A stretch of 64,000 nucleotides of DNA from an uncultured Aurantimonas sp. (GCA_947488615.1 CANKZU010000009.1:62001-126000); one strand, 5' to 3'; shown: positions 6,539-15,619, counted from the first letter of the stretch. Made by a program: numbers and translations. Notes: generated by a model from the sequence alone, not told the origin.

Positions 6539-7121
6539 GGTAGTTCTCCTTGATCACTGGTTTCGAGCTCGCACCATTGCGGCCTCGATGGCGATCGGAA
6601 GGGCCGGTGGCGATCGACGGCGCATCGCTTGCGACCGCAGCGTCAGCGGAGGATGGCGATCCGGCGGGTTTCTTGGCTCGCGAGGAATGGCGGCGCAGCC
6701 GGCAGGGGAAGAAACTTGACGGGCGTCATTGCGCCATAGGCGATCGAGGCGTAGCCGGTCTTCGGCCAGATCAGCCAATTGAAGAGGCCGTTTGGAGCGG
6801 TCGGCTCACAGGGATTGTTCAAGGAGAAATTGGCAACGCCGAGCACCCTAGTTCATGTCCGACGAAGCAACGGAAATCGTCTGCGGGCCTTGCAGGCCAG
6901 GCCGCTTCATTTCCAGCGATGCCACCAGATGCGGAAACAAGCCACACAGCGTCCGGCACCGGTCGCGCTGTTCGGGGCACGCTAAGCCATTCCGTCGGGG
7001 GGCGCCAACTCTCAACCGAAATCGTCGGTCCGTCTCGCACCGCACGTCCACATTGCTCAGCCTTTGACACAGGCGCGGCACAAGGCCTCAGCCCCTGTCC
7101 CGGCTTCGCCTGCAAGGGCAG
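6539..7121. other. Non-coding stretch with a shared leader repeat; no gene recognised
   Basis: Short open frames occur on both strands but none resembles a known family or has a convincing ribosome-binding site. The part at 6631-6713 resembles 9309-9390 (separate entry). The rest, roughly 6850-7080, looks like decayed sequence. I see no RNA gene. Confidence 0.5.
6631..6713 (-). repeat. Leader repeat, copy upstream of DUF736
   Basis: On the minus strand this stretch aligns with 9390-9309. The core agcgtcagcggaggatggcg (plus strand) is identical over 20 bases at 6639-6658 and 9317-9336, and looser similarity covers about 80 bases. Both copies lie about 100-130 bases upstream of a minus-strand ICE gene (DUF736 here, DUF2493 there). 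A shared promoter or leader is the simplest reading. Confidence 0.6.
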
Positions 7122-7559
7122 TCAGATGCTGGCAAGGGTCTGCCCGGCAGGTCCGGGCGGGGTCATTGAGGTCACGCGCACGAATGCGGTGATACCGACC
7201 GCCAATGCGCCGATCACGGAGAAGACGGTCTGCCAGGTTTCCGAAGGCATGAGATGTTTGACGATGCCATGGGTGGCGTGGAAGCCCGCAATGGTGGCAG
7301 GCGCGACGAAGGCGAGCGCGACGGCGAGCTTCAGCCACATGGGCCGGGCGAACAGGATGAGGAACTGGGCAAGTCCGAACACGAGGGCCGCGCCGACAAG
7401 TCCGACAAGGAGGCTGCCCGGCAGGCCCGCGCCGGTCTGATGAGCCCACATCCCCGCCGCCACGCCGCCGAGCGCTGGCAAGGCGTAGATGGCAAGCGTA
7501 AACAGCAGCCAGCAGAGGACGGCGATTGCAACGATGGATCCGAGAAGAGCGATAATCAT
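7122..7559 (-). CDS. Small hydrophobic membrane protein, function unknown
   Basis: A 145-residue integral membrane protein. Hydrophobic segments are at about residues 2-34 (IIALLGSIVAIAVLCWLLFT and following, probably two passes), 45-70 (PGSLLVGLVGAALVFGLAQF), 73-95 (WLKLAVALAFVAPATIAG) and 108-130 (TVFSVIGALAVGITAFV). No catalytic motif is visible. It is isolated between the non-coding stretch at 6539-7121 and the VOC gene. The start ATG 7559 follows a short purine run. I do not recognise a family; a surface-exclusion or envelope role would be a guess. Confidence 0.6.
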   Translation of the reverse strand: MIIALLGSIVAIAVLCWLLFTLAIYALPALGGVAAGMWAHQTGAGLPGSLLVGLVGAALVFGLAQFLILFARPMWLKLAVALAFVAPATIAGFHATHGIVKHLMPSETWQTVFSVIGALAVGITAFVRVTSMTPPGPAGQTLASI

Positions 7560-7774
7560 GGTGGCATCTCCGTAAGACTTTGGACTCTGACGGTCGCGCC
7601 ACCACCACCACCTCGGCGCAATATGTGAGTACCATATTGGCGCCTGAATAGCGAGCACGTTGGTGTTATGAGGCGTTCCCGCCCATTTGCTGCAACGGGC
7701 CGAAAGGGGCAACGCTATTCGGGAGGGGAGCAAGCTGACAATGCGCGTGGGCCACCGTTTCGATTATATCGAGT

Positions 7775-8212
7775 TCAGCTCAGTTTTTGGGCAAGCCCGA
7801 TAAGAAGACCCTCAGGCCCGCGAATGTAGCAGAGCCTGTAGGTTTTTTCGTATTCTACGACCTCGCCGACAAGTTCTGCACCGCGACCCTGGAGCCTTTC
7901 GAGCGTCTCGTCGATGTCGTCCACGGTGAACATGACGCGGAGATAGCCAAGAGCATTTACCGGTGCGTTCCGGTGATCGGCGACGACAGATGGCCTGTGG
8001 AAGCGAGAGAGCTCGAGGCGGTTGTGGCCGTCCGGCGTCCGCATCATGGCGATCTCGACATGCTGATCGCCCAGCCCGGTGACACGTCCGGCCCATTCTC
8101 CTTCAATTGTGGCCCGGCCTTCGAGTTCGAGACCGAGTTCGCGAAAGAATTCAACCGTGTCGTCGAGATTTTCGACGACGATACCCATGTTATCCATCCT
8201 TTTGAGCGTCAT
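7775..8212 (-). CDS. VOC (glyoxalase/dioxygenase) superfamily protein
   Basis: A 145-residue VOC-fold protein with two beta-alpha-beta-beta-beta modules. Module 1 starts KRMDNMGIVVENLDDTVEFF, with ELEGRATIEG and HVEIAMMRTPDGHNRLELSRF; module 2 has NALGYLRVMFTVDDIDETLE and ends CYIRGPEGLLIGLAQ. Usual metal ligands of the family are present (His/Glu in HVEIAM, LELSRF, and a Glu in RGPEGLLI). Substrate unknown; members include glyoxalases, dioxygenases and drug-binding proteins. The start ATG 8212 has GAGG ten bases before it. It is an accessory gene in the ICE, with no operon partner. Confidence 0.82.
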   Translation of the reverse strand: MTLKRMDNMGIVVENLDDTVEFFRELGLELEGRATIEGEWAGRVTGLGDQHVEIAMMRTPDGHNRLELSRFHRPSVVADHRNAPVNALGYLRVMFTVDDIDETLERLQGRGAELVGEVVEYEKTYRLCYIRGPEGLLIGLAQKLS

Positions 8213-8289
8213 GACTTCATCCTCTATGTTGTGGCCGGGTTCAACAAAGGACGGCTTCCGTCCAATTGTTGGGTGGTTACTAGAGTGGT

Positions 8290-9210
8290 TCATTCGAACC
8301 GCCATACCGGGATACTGAGCTTCCTCGCCTTATCAGCGAGGTTCTCCTGAATGCCGGTGCCTGGGAAGATCATGACTCCAATGGGCAAGACATCGAGCAT
8401 CTGGTCGTTGCGCTTGAAAGGCGCGGCACGGCCGTGCTTCGTCCAGTCCGGTGCGAAGCCGATCTGAGTGACGTGGCGGTGATCGGCCCAGCGGGCGGCG
8501 ATCTTCTCGGCGCCTTTCGGCGATTTGCCGTGCATCAGCACCATATCCGGGTGCTTGGCATGCACCTGGTCGAGCTTGTCCCAGATCAGCTTGTGATCGT
8601 TGTAGTCAGCGCCACCGGAGACGGCGACTTTCGGACCTTCGGGCAGCAGCACTTCACGATTGGCGCGTTTGCGCTCGGCGATGAAGTCCCGGCTGTCGAT
8701 CATCGCCGAAGTCAAAGCGCGGTGGTTCACCTGCGATCCGGTGCGCGGCGACCAGGGCGATCCGGTGGTGCGCAGATAGAGGTCGGCGGCGCTGTCGCGG
8801 AAGACTTCCAGGCTGTCGCGCCGCTCGATGAGGCCCTGTCCGGTCTCGATGAGGCGTTCTAGCTCGACGGCCTTGATTTCGGAGCCGTCCTGTTCGCGCT
8901 GCCCGCGCTTCTGTGCCTGCTCGTTGTCGTCGAGCTTGCGTTCGAGCCGGTCGGCGGCGCGGTGGAACATGTTGACGGTCGACCAGAGAAGGTCATCAAG
9001 TTCGCCATCGAGGGCGGTATCCGCCATGGTGGCGATCAAGGCATCGAAGATGTCGGAGACAGCGCCGGTGATGACGTTGTCCTCCGGGACGAGGCGCGGG
9101 TCCGGGCCGTGCCCGTCGTGGCGGTAGCCATGGAGTTCCAGTTCGTTCAGCGCGTGCTCGGTCGGCGAGGATTCGTGGTGGGGTTCGAAGGTGTCGTCGT
9201 CGAGTGTCAT
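8290..9210 (-). CDS. DUF2493 (SLOG-like) protein
   Basis: A 306-residue protein. The N-terminal ~170 residues form a helical domain typical of the ICE version (VITGAVSDIFDALIATMADT, WSTVNMFHRAADRLERKLDD). The C-terminal ~110 residues are DUF2493, a Rossmann-like SLOG relative: KVAVSGGADYNDHKLIWDKL, MVLMHGKSPKGAEKIAARWA, and PIGVMIFPGTGIQENLADKA. SLOG domains bind nucleotides or their derivatives; the ligand here is unknown. It belongs to the conserved ICE core block next to the toprim and helicase genes, and its leader holds the repeat shared with DUF736 copy 2. Confidence 0.87.
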   Translation of the reverse strand: MTLDDDTFEPHHESSPTEHALNELELHGYRHDGHGPDPRLVPEDNVITGAVSDIFDALIATMADTALDGELDDLLWSTVNMFHRAADRLERKLDDNEQAQKRGQREQDGSEIKAVELERLIETGQGLIERRDSLEVFRDSAADLYLRTTGSPWSPRTGSQVNHRALTSAMIDSRDFIAERKRANREVLLPEGPKVAVSGGADYNDHKLIWDKLDQVHAKHPDMVLMHGKSPKGAEKIAARWADHRHVTQIGFAPDWTKHGRAAPFKRNDQMLDVLPIGVMIFPGTGIQENLADKARKLSIPVWRFE

Positions 9211-9534
9211 CGGGTGGCTCCCTTTGTCGGTTGGCCGCGCCCGTCGCGGCCTTCATGGCGCCGAAAGACGGCGGGCGGACCGGGCCTGCATCCTGGAGCG
9301 GCAGCGCGAGGACCGGAGCGTCAGCGGAGGATGGCGGAGGCCGGCGATTTTGTTTCGCGATGGAAAGGCCCGCAGGGCCGAGGGAAAATCGTTGGCCGCA
9401 ACCATTGCCGGACCGGGCCGTCTGCTGTCCGGTCGCCCTCTGAAGAAGGCCGGGGCGCGGCCCTCTCCGACATCCATGGGGAGCCATTGACGGCGGCTGC
9501 GACGTCACCGTCATAGCCCGCACCGCTGCCCCGT
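9211..9534. other. Intergenic leader between toprim and DUF2493 genes
   Basis: No gene seen. On the minus strand it carries the leader repeat (9309-9390), then two hairpins nearer the DUF2493 start: CGCCG-tcttt-CGGCG around 9260-9274 and GGCCGCG-acggg-CGCGGCC around 9232-9250. An AAAGGGAG ribosome-binding sequence precedes ATG 9210. Confidence 0.5.
9309..9390 (-). repeat. Leader repeat, copy upstream of DUF2493
   Basis: Second copy of the element at 6631-6713, with the 20-base identical core at 9317-9336. In both copies the minus strand shows a pyrimidine-rich start, a TCGCGA-containing middle, and then the core. The matching position before two unlinked ICE genes argues for a regulatory role. 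Confidence 0.6.
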
Positions 9535-10599
9535 TCAGGCGGACAGAACGGACTCCATGAACCTGGCAACATCCTGTGGCGCGAGTTGGACCCGGATCGA
9601 GGCCCGGAAGGCGTCGAGACCACGCAGGCGCAGATCCTCGTTGAGATCGCCCAGCATCGGCGAGAGTGGCAGCGCTTCGATGCCGAGCGCATCGGCCCGT
9701 TCGACGAGCGTGTCCCGAGCGCCGTCGCCAGCCGGATCATCGTCGCGGACGATATAGAGTCGGCGCAGCGTATCCGGGAACAGGATGGCGGCAAGATGAG
9801 CTGCGGAGAGCGCGGCTGCTGTGGGCATCTCGGGCAATACGCATCGCAGCGACAGCATGGTCTCGATGCCTTCGCCGGCCGCCATGACCTCGCCGGCCAC
9901 GCCAAAGCGCACCGCATGACCGAGCAGGTCGCCCATTGCCCGTCGCGGTGTCTCGATCGGGGCCTTGCCGAGTGTCGCCTCGCTGAACCCGTTTGGGTCG
10001 AGCCAGGTCCGGTGCGCACCGGTCTGCTGACCCTCGAGATCGGTGACCGATGAGATCAGCGCTGGCCAGGTCTCTGTCGGGCTATGCTCGTCGGGCCGGT
10101 AGTAGCAGCGCGGATGGAACCGCAGCGATCCGGCTCCGTGCAAGGCCGTAATGCCGCGTTTACGGAAATACGTTTCCGCACGTGTGCCCGTAATCGGCTG
10201 TGCCATCGAGAACAGGCGTTTCGCCGCCAGCGGCGAACCCGTTGGTGCGGGCGACGCCCGTCCCGGCGATGAAGCCGGCTCAGGCTCGGGATGCGGCAGG
10301 CTGAGGAACCGCCGTGCCTCGTTGGCCACGTCCCTGAACTCCGTCAAACCGCAGCATTCCCGGATCACATCGAGGAGATCGCCATGTTCACCCGTCGCCG
10401 CGTCGGTCCATTTGCCGGCGGCTCCCTTGCCGGATTCGGGGCCGGTCAGGCGCACGAACATCGAGCGACCCTTGGTGTTGCGCACATCGCCCACCATCCA
10501 GTAACGGCCCTCGCGCCGCCCGCTGGAGAGATATTCGCGGCACACGGCCTCGGCCTGCCGGCCGAGACGATGTGCGAGGTCTGAAGCATCGCGGGTCAT
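9535..10599 (-). CDS. Toprim domain protein (ICE primase-like)
   Basis: A 354-residue protein of the plasmid/ICE toprim family. The N-terminal 100 residues resemble the region that precedes toprim in these proteins (WTDAATGEHGDLLDVIRECC); a middle domain has ETYFRKRGIT and LRFHPRCYYR. The toprim fold has the conserved Glu243 in AAGEGIETML and the acidic DDD at about 286-288 in YIVRDDDPAGDGA. Such proteins act as accessory primases or nucleases for transferred single-stranded DNA. The start ATG 10599 overlaps the stop of the helicase gene by one base (TGATG), so they are coupled. Confidence 0.88.
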   Translation of the reverse strand: MTRDASDLAHRLGRQAEAVCREYLSSGRREGRYWMVGDVRNTKGRSMFVRLTGPESGKGAAGKWTDAATGEHGDLLDVIRECCGLTEFRDVANEARRFLSLPHPEPEPASSPGRASPAPTGSPLAAKRLFSMAQPITGTRAETYFRKRGITALHGAGSLRFHPRCYYRPDEHSPTETWPALISSVTDLEGQQTGAHRTWLDPNGFSEATLGKAPIETPRRAMGDLLGHAVRFGVAGEVMAAGEGIETMLSLRCVLPEMPTAAALSAAHLAAILFPDTLRRLYIVRDDDPAGDGARDTLVERADALGIEALPLSPMLGDLNEDLRLRGLDAFRASIRVQLAPQDVARFMESVLSA

Positions 10600-13500
10600 C
10601 AGGCTGCCTCCCGCTCGGCGATGCGCTCGACCGGAAACCGCTCCAGCAGCCTGGCGAGGACCGCAGCGCCGGACGCATCGGTCGGCACGAACAGCCGGAA
10701 CTTCCACGAGATGATCTCGCCGAAGAGGCCATAGGCCTTGAGGCGGTCGCGCATCGTGTCGGTGAAGCCGGTGAGTTCGATGCGGTTCGCGCCCATGACG
10801 CGGGCGCGGCGAAGCTGAAGGCCCTCGGCGAGGTCGAGGATCGTCCGGCCGTCGGTCAGCGCGGTGAAGGCGTCGTCGGCCGATAGGTTGGTGCTGCCGG
10901 TCGTCGCGGCGTTCGCGGCCCAGGCCGGTGAGACCTTGCGGCCGATGATGCGCTCGCCATCGTTGGTCTGGAGCCGGTAGACCCGCGTCGATTCATTGGG
11001 CAGGCGCTTCCAGATCGGCAGCAACAGTCCGGATACGATGTGGACGGTGCTGTCGGTAAACTCCGGGACCGCCGCCACTTCGGCGTCCCACATGCGCGCA
11101 AACGTCTCGCGGTCGGTTTCGACCCAGTGCGTGTCGCCCATCGTTGCAACGGGCACCTTGGTGGATTCCATCGGCCGGATCAGGCGCACGCGGCGTTCGA
11201 CGACACCGTCGTCGTCGATCACGCTGGTGGTCGGGACGCGTACCGCGGCCCGACCCGATCGCTCGTTGATCAGCAGGGCGGCACGCGGAACGGCAAGATG
11301 GTCGAGCGCCTCGTCCAGCGCGACCGGATGGTTGCACTCCCGCTGGGCAATGGTGAGCAGCGTGGTCTCCGCGCCGGTCGCGGGATGGGTGTGGATCACC
11401 TGTCGGTCGGTGACGGTGAACTGCTCGCCCCTCAGCGTTTCCAGGCCGACATCATAGGTGCCGCTGGCAATGGCGCCCTCGATCCGGGCAGTCAGGATCT
11501 GCTCGAAATGCGCGAACAGGATGTTCTGCAGATCGATGGTGAGTGCGAGGAGCCGGTTGAGGAAGGTGGTGATCGGCGGCAACTCGTCCTTGATGCCGGT
11601 ATCATCCATCAGCTTCAGGCCCGTCGCCGTTTCGAAGGTCTGGAGCGGGCAACCTGAGACCTTGCCGCCGACGATCATCAGATAGAGCCGGCGCAGCGCG
11701 TCGCGCGCATAGGCGCTTTCGAGATTGTCCTCGGCGCAGAACAGACCCTGGCCACCGGTCTGGCGCTGGCCGCGTGTGATCGCCCCGAGCGTGTCGAGGC
11801 GACGGGCAATGGTAGAGAGGAAGCGCTTTTCCGCCTTCACATCGGTGGCGACCGGCCGGAACAGCGGCGGCTGCGCCTGGTTGGTGCGGTTGGTGCGTCC
11901 CAGGCCCTGGATCGCCGCATCGGCCTTCCAGCCCGGCTCCAGCAGATAGTGGACCCGCAGGCGCTGGTTCCTCGCCGCGAGGTCGGCATGATAGGAGCGC
12001 CCGGTTCCTCCTGCATCCGAGAAGATCAGGATGCGTTTGAGGTCATCCATGAACGCCTGGGTTTCGGCGAGGTTCGCGGAAATGGCGCGTCCTTCGACAG
12101 CGAGGCGATCGGCCGTGGCACCGGCACCCGGCTTGCGGACGATGCGGCGCGAGCGGCCCGTCACCTCGGCCACCATGTCGGTGCCGAAGCGCTGGATGAT
12201 CTGATCGAGTGCGCCGGGAACCGGCGGCAGCGACGCGAGCTTTTCGATCAGCCGGTCACGCCGGGCGACCGCCTCGCGGCTTTCGACGGGTTGGCCGTCG
12301 CGGATTACTGGGCGGGAGCACAGATTACCCTCACTGTCGGTGAAGGGCTCGTTGAGCTGCACCGGGAAGGAATGGGCGAGATAGTCGAGCACATATTCGC
12401 GCGGCGTGATGTCGACCTGCACGTCGTTCCAGTCCTCGGTCGGAATTTCGGCGAGCCGACGTTCCATCAGCGCTTCGCCGGTCGAGACGATCTGGATGAC
12501 AGCGGCGTGACCGGCTTCGAGATCGGCGTCGATGGCGCGGATCAGCGACGGCGTCTTCATCGCCGTGATGAGGTGGTTGAAGAAACGCTGCTTGGCGCTC
12601 TCGAAGGCCGAGCGGGCGGCCGATTTGGCCTGCCGGTTCAGCGCACCCTCGCTGCCGGTGACGTTGGTCGCCTGCATCGCGGCATCGAGATTGTTGTGAA
12701 TGATCGCGAAGGCGCCGGCATAGGCGTCGTAGATGCGCCGCTGCTCGTCGGTGAGTTGATGCTCGATGAGTTCGTATTCGACCCCTTCATAGGAGAGCGA
12801 ACGGGCCTGATAGAGGCCGAGCGCCTTGAGGTCACGCGCCAGGACTTCCATAGCGGCGACACCGCCATCCTCGATCGCCTCGACGAACTCGGCGCGGGTG
12901 GCGAACGGGAAATCCTCGCCGCCCCACAGGCCGAGCCGTTGCGCATAGGCGAGATTGTGGACCGTCGTGGCGCCGGTCGCCGAGACATAGACGACACGCG
13001 CATCGGGGAGCGCGTGCTGCAGGCGCAGCCCGGCGCGGCCCTGCTGCGAGGCGGCCTGGTCGCCGCGTTCGCCCTTCGATCCGGCGGCGTTCTGCATGGC
13101 GTGGCTTTCGTCGAAAATGATCACTCCATCGAAGTCTTCTCCCAACCAATCGACGATCTGCCGCACACGCGAAACCTTCGATCCGCGCTCATCGGAGCGC
13201 AGCGTGGCATAGGTGGTGAATAGGATGCCCTGCGGCAGACGGATGGGCGTGCCCTGGCGAAAACGCGACAGCGGCGTGACCAGCAGCCGCTCCTGACCGA
13301 GCGCCGACCAGTCGCGCTGTGCATCCTCGAGCAGCTTGTCGGATTTGGACACCCAGACGGCGCGGCGACGGCCGTTGAGCCAGTTGTCGAGCAGGATGCC
13401 GGCAACCTGTCGGCCCTTGCCCGCGCCGGTGCCGTCGCCGAGAAACCAGCCACGCCGGAAACGGACAGCGTCGTCGGCGTCCTCCGCCGCAGCGGTGACG

Positions 13501-14894
13501 ACGTCGCAGGTCTCATCGACGGTCCAGGCGCCGGCGAGATGCTGGGCATGGGCCTCGCCGGCATAGATCACGCTTTCGAGTTGTGCGTCGGACAGAGTGC
13601 CGTCGGCCACGAGTGCTGATGGAAGATGCGGGCGGTAGTCCGGCTTGGGCGGGGCGACGGAAGCCATGGCGGCGGACTGGACGAGCCTGGTCGGATGCGC
13701 CTGAGAGCCGGGAATACGGATCGACTGAAGCGCGTATTCCTCGTAGATCGCATCGGTGAGATGCCCGCCTTGCGGCGGGGTCCAGTCGACTGTCTCGTAG
13801 GAGAGTTCTTCGCCGGTCGGGGCGGCAATGGAAGATGCAGTGCTGATGCCACCGTTATGGCGCGGCGCGGCTGAGGTCGAACGCGATGGGGTGACCCGCT
13901 GTGCGGAGACCGCCGGCAAGGAAACCGGTGCGCGGGGTGGCATGTCCGTCTCGATCCAGCCGAGCAGCGTCGCGACATCGGGAGCGATACCCCGCGATGC
14001 CGGAATGGCGGTGGGATCGTCGGCGGCGATCTTGTCGATCACCGTCAGCCGGGTGTCGATGGTAGTGCCGTGACGCGCATAGACTTTGCCGTCGATCGCA
14101 GCGGTGAAGACGACTCGCCCATGCTCCTGCAGGCGCCAAAAGGCGTCCCGCCATTTGGGCGTGTCGGGCGCAAAGCTGGCGCCGGTGATGGCGACGAGGC
14201 GTCCGCCCGGCGCCAGGCGCGCCAGCGCCGAGGCGACATGGCGATAGGCGGCATCTGCCATGCGCCCGGAGACATTGGCCATCGCCGAGAATGGCGGGTT
14301 CATCAGCACGACGCTGGGAACGGCACTCGCCTCCAAATAGTCGTTGATCTGGGTCGCATCGAAGTGGGTGATCGAAAGAGCCGGAAAGAGGGAAGAGAGA
14401 AACGCACCGCGCGTCTCGGCCAACTCGTTGAGATGGAGCCGGGCCCCGGCGATTTCGGCGAGAATGGCGAGCAGGCCGGTGCCGGCGGAGGGTTCCAGCA
14501 CGAAGTCGTCCACGGTGATCGCAGCGGCGGTCGCCGCGGCGAAGCCCAGGGGGATCGGCGTCGAGAATTGCTGGAAGGCTTCGCTCTCTTCTGAGCGCCG
14601 TGTGTGCGAGGGCTGAAGGCCGGCGATCCTAGTGAGCAATGGCAACGCGCCGGCCGGAGACCCGGCTTTGCGCAGAAGCGCCTTTCCGTATTTCCGCAGA
14701 AACAGGACGGTCGCGCCTTCGCAAACGTCATAGGCGGTCTTCCAGTCCCAGGCGCCGTTGGTGTCGGAGTCGCCGACGGCGGCGTCCATTGCAATACGGA
14801 GCGCGGGCGCGTCGATGCGCCGGCCTTGTTCGAGAAGCGGAATGAGCTGATGGGCGGCGCGGGCGAGCGCCGCCGCGGGAACGATCTCTGTCAT
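10599..14894 (-). CDS. Methylase-like plus strawberry-notch helicase fusion
   Basis: A 1431-residue protein that couples two enzymes. Residues ~100-290 have an N6-adenine methylase-type fold: SAM-binding EPSAGTG (134-140) and catalytic NPPF (199-202). From ~420 a superfamily II helicase of the strawberry notch type begins: GDGTGAGKG (486-494, Walker A), IIFDESHAMQ (Walker B with DESH, 592-601), VYVSATGAT, and a C-terminal helicase half with GLGRTNRTNQAQPPLF. A C-terminal domain continues to the end. This fused protein is a hallmark of alphaproteobacterial ICEs and large plasmids; it may protect or remodel incoming DNA. Start ATG 14894 sits just downstream of the structured leader at 14906-14987. 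Confidence 0.92.
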   Translation of the reverse strand: MTEIVPAAALARAAHQLIPLLEQGRRIDAPALRIAMDAAVGDSDTNGAWDWKTAYDVCEGATVLFLRKYGKALLRKAGSPAGALPLLTRIAGLQPSHTRRSEESEAFQQFSTPIPLGFAAATAAAITVDDFVLEPSAGTGLLAILAEIAGARLHLNELAETRGAFLSSLFPALSITHFDATQINDYLEASAVPSVVLMNPPFSAMANVSGRMADAAYRHVASALARLAPGGRLVAITGASFAPDTPKWRDAFWRLQEHGRVVFTAAIDGKVYARHGTTIDTRLTVIDKIAADDPTAIPASRGIAPDVATLLGWIETDMPPRAPVSLPAVSAQRVTPSRSTSAAPRHNGGISTASSIAAPTGEELSYETVDWTPPQGGHLTDAIYEEYALQSIRIPGSQAHPTRLVQSAAMASVAPPKPDYRPHLPSALVADGTLSDAQLESVIYAGEAHAQHLAGAWTVDETCDVVTAAAEDADDAVRFRRGWFLGDGTGAGKGRQVAGILLDNWLNGRRRAVWVSKSDKLLEDAQRDWSALGQERLLVTPLSRFRQGTPIRLPQGILFTTYATLRSDERGSKVSRVRQIVDWLGEDFDGVIIFDESHAMQNAAGSKGERGDQAASQQGRAGLRLQHALPDARVVYVSATGATTVHNLAYAQRLGLWGGEDFPFATRAEFVEAIEDGGVAAMEVLARDLKALGLYQARSLSYEGVEYELIEHQLTDEQRRIYDAYAGAFAIIHNNLDAAMQATNVTGSEGALNRQAKSAARSAFESAKQRFFNHLITAMKTPSLIRAIDADLEAGHAAVIQIVSTGEALMERRLAEIPTEDWNDVQVDITPREYVLDYLAHSFPVQLNEPFTDSEGNLCSRPVIRDGQPVESREAVARRDRLIEKLASLPPVPGALDQIIQRFGTDMVAEVTGRSRRIVRKPGAGATADRLAVEGRAISANLAETQAFMDDLKRILIFSDAGGTGRSYHADLAARNQRLRVHYLLEPGWKADAAIQGLGRTNRTNQAQPPLFRPVATDVKAEKRFLSTIARRLDTLGAITRGQRQTGGQGLFCAEDNLESAYARDALRRLYLMIVGGKVSGCPLQTFETATGLKLMDDTGIKDELPPITTFLNRLLALTIDLQNILFAHFEQILTARIEGAIASGTYDVGLETLRGEQFTVTDRQVIHTHPATGAETTLLTIAQRECNHPVALDEALDHLAVPRAALLINERSGRAAVRVPTTSVIDDDGVVERRVRLIRPMESTKVPVATMGDTHWVETDRETFARMWDAEVAAVPEFTDSTVHIVSGLLLPIWKRLPNESTRVYRLQTNDGERIIGRKVSPAWAANAATTGSTNLSADDAFTALTDGRTILDLAEGLQLRRARVMGANRIELTGFTDTMRDRLKAYGLFGEIISWKFRLFVPTDASGAAVLARLLERFPVERIAEREAA

Positions 14895-14905
14895 GGGAAG
14901 AACCT

Positions 14906-14987
14906 CGGGAGAGCGGGAACGGGGCAAGCCGGGCAGCGCTCTCTCTGGACCGCACCGGCTCAAACCCGTTCCGGCAACCCTCTCCCT
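14906..14987 (-). promoter_or_regulatory. Structured leader (copy C) upstream of the helicase gene
   Basis: On the minus strand: a GGGAGAGGG box, outer arm GGAACGGG, inner arm AGCCGG, a loop, inner arm CCGGCT, outer arm CCCCGTTCC, then the start region. The order of parts matches the leaders before parB and ardC but the stems have different sequence, as expected of a conserved structure. This is the most divergent of the three. Confidence 0.5.
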
Positions 14988-14988
14988 T

Positions 14989-15207
14989 TTAGGGCTCGGG
15001 CGGCCGATAGGCCTCGTATGGATTGCCATCGGCGAGATGACCGAAGGGCGTGAAGAGGAACTCGCCGCCGTCCCGGCCGACCGCGCAGATCACGTAGCGC
15101 ACCGCGCCGGTTTCGGCGTCGGCGCATTCGAGCAGGGCGAGATTGCCGTCGGCGGCGGCGCGCAGCAGCGTCTGGAAATTGGCGCGGGCATGGTCGGGAA
15201 TGCTCAT
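14989..15207 (-). CDS. DUF6117 family small protein
   Basis: A 72-residue protein: MSIPDHARANFQTLLRAAAD, GNLALLECADAETGAVRYVI, CAVGRDGGEFLFTPFGHLAD, ending in NPYEAYRPPEP. It matches the DUF6117 pattern, a small family found beside the strawberry-notch helicase gene in ICEs. The ATG at 15207 overlaps the stop of the upstream gene (15204) as ATGA. Function unknown; small size and position beside ArdC-type genes make an anti-defence role possible but unproven. Confidence 0.78.
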   Translation of the reverse strand: MSIPDHARANFQTLLRAAADGNLALLECADAETGAVRYVICAVGRDGGEFLFTPFGHLADGNPYEAYRPPEP

Positions 15208-15614
15208 GGCCGATCTCCCCGGAGCGTTTCGGCCAGCCATTCGCCAGTATAGGTCCACGCCACGGTCTCGCCGGTGGCGAGGTCGAGGACATGCCCGCCG
15301 CCGCCGAACGCGTCGATGCGGGGCCGTGAACAGGTGTTGGCGTATTGGAAGCCCCACCGTCCGGTCAGCGCGAACGCTGTGGCGCAGCGCTTGACGAACT
15401 GGATGACATGTTCCAGATCGCCGGTGCCATCGTCGCGTATCCAGAGGCAGGTGCCGCCATGTTCGGGCACGATGGAGAGATCGAACCTCTCTGATGGTGG
15501 GTCTTCGGCTGCGTTTTCTTCGGACAGGCGATTGTAGAGATCGAGCGCGCGCGCCGCGTTCTCGGGTGTTCCGACGTCGAGGACGCAGGAGAAGTGGGTG
15601 AAGTAGTCGGCCAT
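15204..15614 (-). CDS. Conserved ICE hypothetical protein
   Basis: A 136-residue soluble protein: MADYFTHFSCVLDVGTPENA, RALDLYNRLSEENAAEDPPS, a middle EHGGTCLWIRDDGTGDLEHV, and IQFVKRCATAFALTGRWGFQ followed by DAFGGGGHVLDLATGE. I recognise it as a recurrent ICE protein but cannot name a characterised family. Start ATG 15614 has CAGGAG eight bases upstream, directly after the hairpin at 15637-15656. It is coupled to the DUF6117 gene. Confidence 0.75.
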   Translation of the reverse strand: MADYFTHFSCVLDVGTPENAARALDLYNRLSEENAAEDPPSERFDLSIVPEHGGTCLWIRDDGTGDLEHVIQFVKRCATAFALTGRWGFQYANTCSRPRIDAFGGGGHVLDLATGETVAWTYTGEWLAETLRGDRP

Positions 15615-15619
15615 GATGG

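Noticed and set aside
6550..7440. 296-codon plus-strand frame over the non-coding stretch and the membrane protein gene
   Set aside because: No domain, no convincing start, and it runs antisense to the better supported membrane protein gene.
11949..13223. 424-codon plus-strand frame opposite the helicase gene
   Set aside because: Antisense shadow of the helicase coding sequence; no recognisable domain.
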